From Leptospira ainlahdjerensis (GTDB lineage Bacteria; Spirochaetota; Leptospiria; Leptospirales; Leptospiraceae): a stretch of DNA of 64,000 nt. Made by a program: the position numbers and the translations under genes. The DNA is taken from assembly GCF_016919175.1 (NCBI RefSeq), contig NZ_JAFFPU010000031.1, positions 8,008-72,007 of the forward strand, written 5' to 3'. Positions 57,190-64,000 of this stretch are shown here, in pieces. The first letter of the stretch is position 1. Every line of letters starts with the position of its first letter. The notes under the pieces were generated by a model. The model did no database searches, was not told where the DNA came from, and was given only the letters and a program-made list of their open reading frames with translations.

Positions 57190-57202
57190 TTTGCTATACA
57201 AA
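57190..57202 (+). promoter_or_regulatory. LexA (SOS) box upstream of recA
   Basis: TTTGCTATACAAA is an exact TTTG-N5-CAAA, the operator reported for L. interrogans LexA. It overlaps a possible -35 (TTGCTA, 57191-57196); a TATTTT 16 nt further (57213-57218) could be the -10. The recA ATG is 212 nt downstream. This makes recA LexA-repressed and damage-inducible. Confidence 0.75.
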
Positions 57203-57414
57203 TACTTACATATATTTTAGATTTGCACTGAGAAAACCGGGTGACATAAACCCAAGTTTTCGAAAAATCTAATCAGAACCGGCATTTTTTAACCCGGATG
57301 ATTTTTTTTGTCCGGTATAAGATTTATACTCAAAAAAGTGAACCGCTTCTGCACTGCAGAGCCACTGCCTGGAACCGTAAAAAGCGGAGGCAGAAAAACA
57401 TGGGAGAAGGTATT

Positions 57415-58500
<1,086 letters not shown>

Positions 58501-58504
58501 ACAC

Positions 58505-58562
<58 letters not shown>

Positions 58563-58691
58563 AGTTACAACAGAGTCCTCCCCTTAAATTCTTTCCCTTA
58601 GTGAATCCAAAAACGTTCAGACCAATGAATCCGTTTTTGTAGAGGATTGCTTTCTTCGGCGCGAAGATAGACGAAACAAGACAAGGGAATT

Positions 58692-59708
<1,017 letters not shown>

Positions 59709-59713
59709 CCTCC

Positions 59714-61640
<1,927 letters not shown>

Positions 61641-61651
<11 letters not shown>

Positions 61652-62261
61652 TCCGACCTCGACTCTACTCTGTTCCGCGATTTCAGACGAGTTGGATCGG
61701 TTTCAAGACTCCGGAAGTTGGAATACCTTTCTTTGTGGGATCGGAAACCTAGAAGCGGGTCTCAATCTTCAAAAACTTCTACTTCAAAAACGAAACAAGG
61801 GGCTGACTCTTCCTTCTCAGATCGTATTTTTAGGATCGGCGGGAGTTTATCCGTGGTTACATCCGAGTTTTTGGAAAGGCCGTTTCGGATATTCCTGCGG
61901 ATTTCAAAATCAAGAACTTGCAAAGATCGAAAAAAGGGTTCGAGTCCCAGAAATCGTTCCTGATTCTTTCGAGTTTCCGAACCCGTTTCAATTTCAAGCT
62001 GTGGAGGAAATTTTAACCTCCAACACAAACGCAACCGGATCGATCACGATCGAAACCGTTTCCGGAAGAAGTTTAGAATTCTTACGAACTCACGATCTCG
62101 GTTTTGAGAATATGGAATGTTTCGGACTCGCCAGGGTGAGCGAAGAATTTCGTATTCCCTTCTGCGCCTTCTTTGCCCTCACCAATACGGTAGGACCGAA
62201 CGGAAGCGAGGAATGGAAACAAAACTACAGAAAAGAGTCAGTTCTCCTTCAGGATTTTCTT

Positions 62262-62279
<18 letters not shown>
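61641..62279 (+). CDS. Nucleoside phosphorylase/MTA-SAH nucleosidase superfamily protein
   Basis: 212 residues. Weak but clear resemblance to the purine phosphorylase fold: FLCGIGNLEAGLNL near the N-terminus; FLGSAGVYPWL; and FENMECFGLARVSEEFRIPFCAFFALTNTVG, which corresponds to the MExA-xA-xxA-x5-iPf-xxir-xxSN core of MTAN and MqnB. The usual catalytic Glu of ME is kept. Futalosine hydrolase (MqnB) is one candidate. It overlaps the acyl-CoA synthetase gene by 11 bp and the convergent patatin gene by 18 bp. Confidence 0.72.

Positions 62280-64000
<1,721 letters not shown>

Noticed and set aside
57298..57414. Upstream extension of recA
   Set aside because: Not RecA-like; the ribosome site GGGAGAAGG directs to 57415.

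Overview
The window looks like a chromosomal segment of a Leptospira, probably from the pathogen-related (P) clade. The evidence is a DUF1564 protein (a family I know only from Leptospira), many TTG starts, several spirochaete-type lipoproteins with loose lipoboxes, and an exact TTTG-N5-CAAA box (the published Leptospira LexA site) upstream of recA. Base composition looks moderate, near 40-45 % G+C by eye, so I do not name a species. Most of the window is vertically inherited core genome. I see no tRNA, rRNA, insertion sequence, prophage or CRISPR array.

Layout. 1-2777: the rpsU-yqeY-dnaG macromolecular synthesis operon (minus strand; dnaG runs off the left edge), with a strong promoter before rpsU and a stem-loop over the rpsU stop codon. 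2899-10773: a degenerate GGDEF-like protein, fructose-1,6-bisphosphatase, two linked histidine kinases and two small membrane proteins. This block is bracketed by two inverted copies of a roughly 390 bp composite repeat whose subunits are delimited by 14 bp imperfect palindromes. 10774-20095: two magnesium transport systems (P-type ATPase and MgtE), a Tgt-MnmC-like fusion, a lipoprotein, an OmpA-type coiled-coil protein and a cation diffusion facilitator. 20461-30608: uvrA with an acyl-CoA-dehydrogenase-like gene, SppA, TsaC/Sua5, a GH18 glycosidase, a queuosine-precursor transporter, a lipoprotein and a VOC protein. 30719-42707: leuA, DUF1564, FadH-type reductase, a membrane SpoIIE-type phosphatase, a gene with a long structured leader, SlyD, a UvrD/Rep helicase, an SprT-like protein and PanE.

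42699-56161 is an unbroken minus-strand run: HIT protein, TRL-like lipoprotein, TldD, PmbA/TldE, alpha-2-macroglobulin, penicillin-binding protein 1C, MoxR ATPase, VWA/CoxE protein. The last four are nearly contiguous and form a plausible envelope-protection operon. 56355-64000: a membrane protein of unknown function, recA with its LexA box and a clean terminator, argC, an acyl-CoA synthetase, a nucleoside-phosphorylase-like protein, and a cyclic-nucleotide-binding patatin that runs off the right edge.

The themes that link genes are tRNA position 34/37 modification (Tgt-MnmC, queuosine-precursor transporter, TsaC), divalent metal handling (MgtA, MgtE, CDF, His-rich SlyD), DNA repair (UvrA, RecA, UvrD-like) and envelope maintenance. 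The least explained items are the inverted palindrome-delimited repeats, the Tgt-MnmC fusion, the structured leader at 37576-37796 and the A2M-PBP1C-MoxR-VWA cluster.
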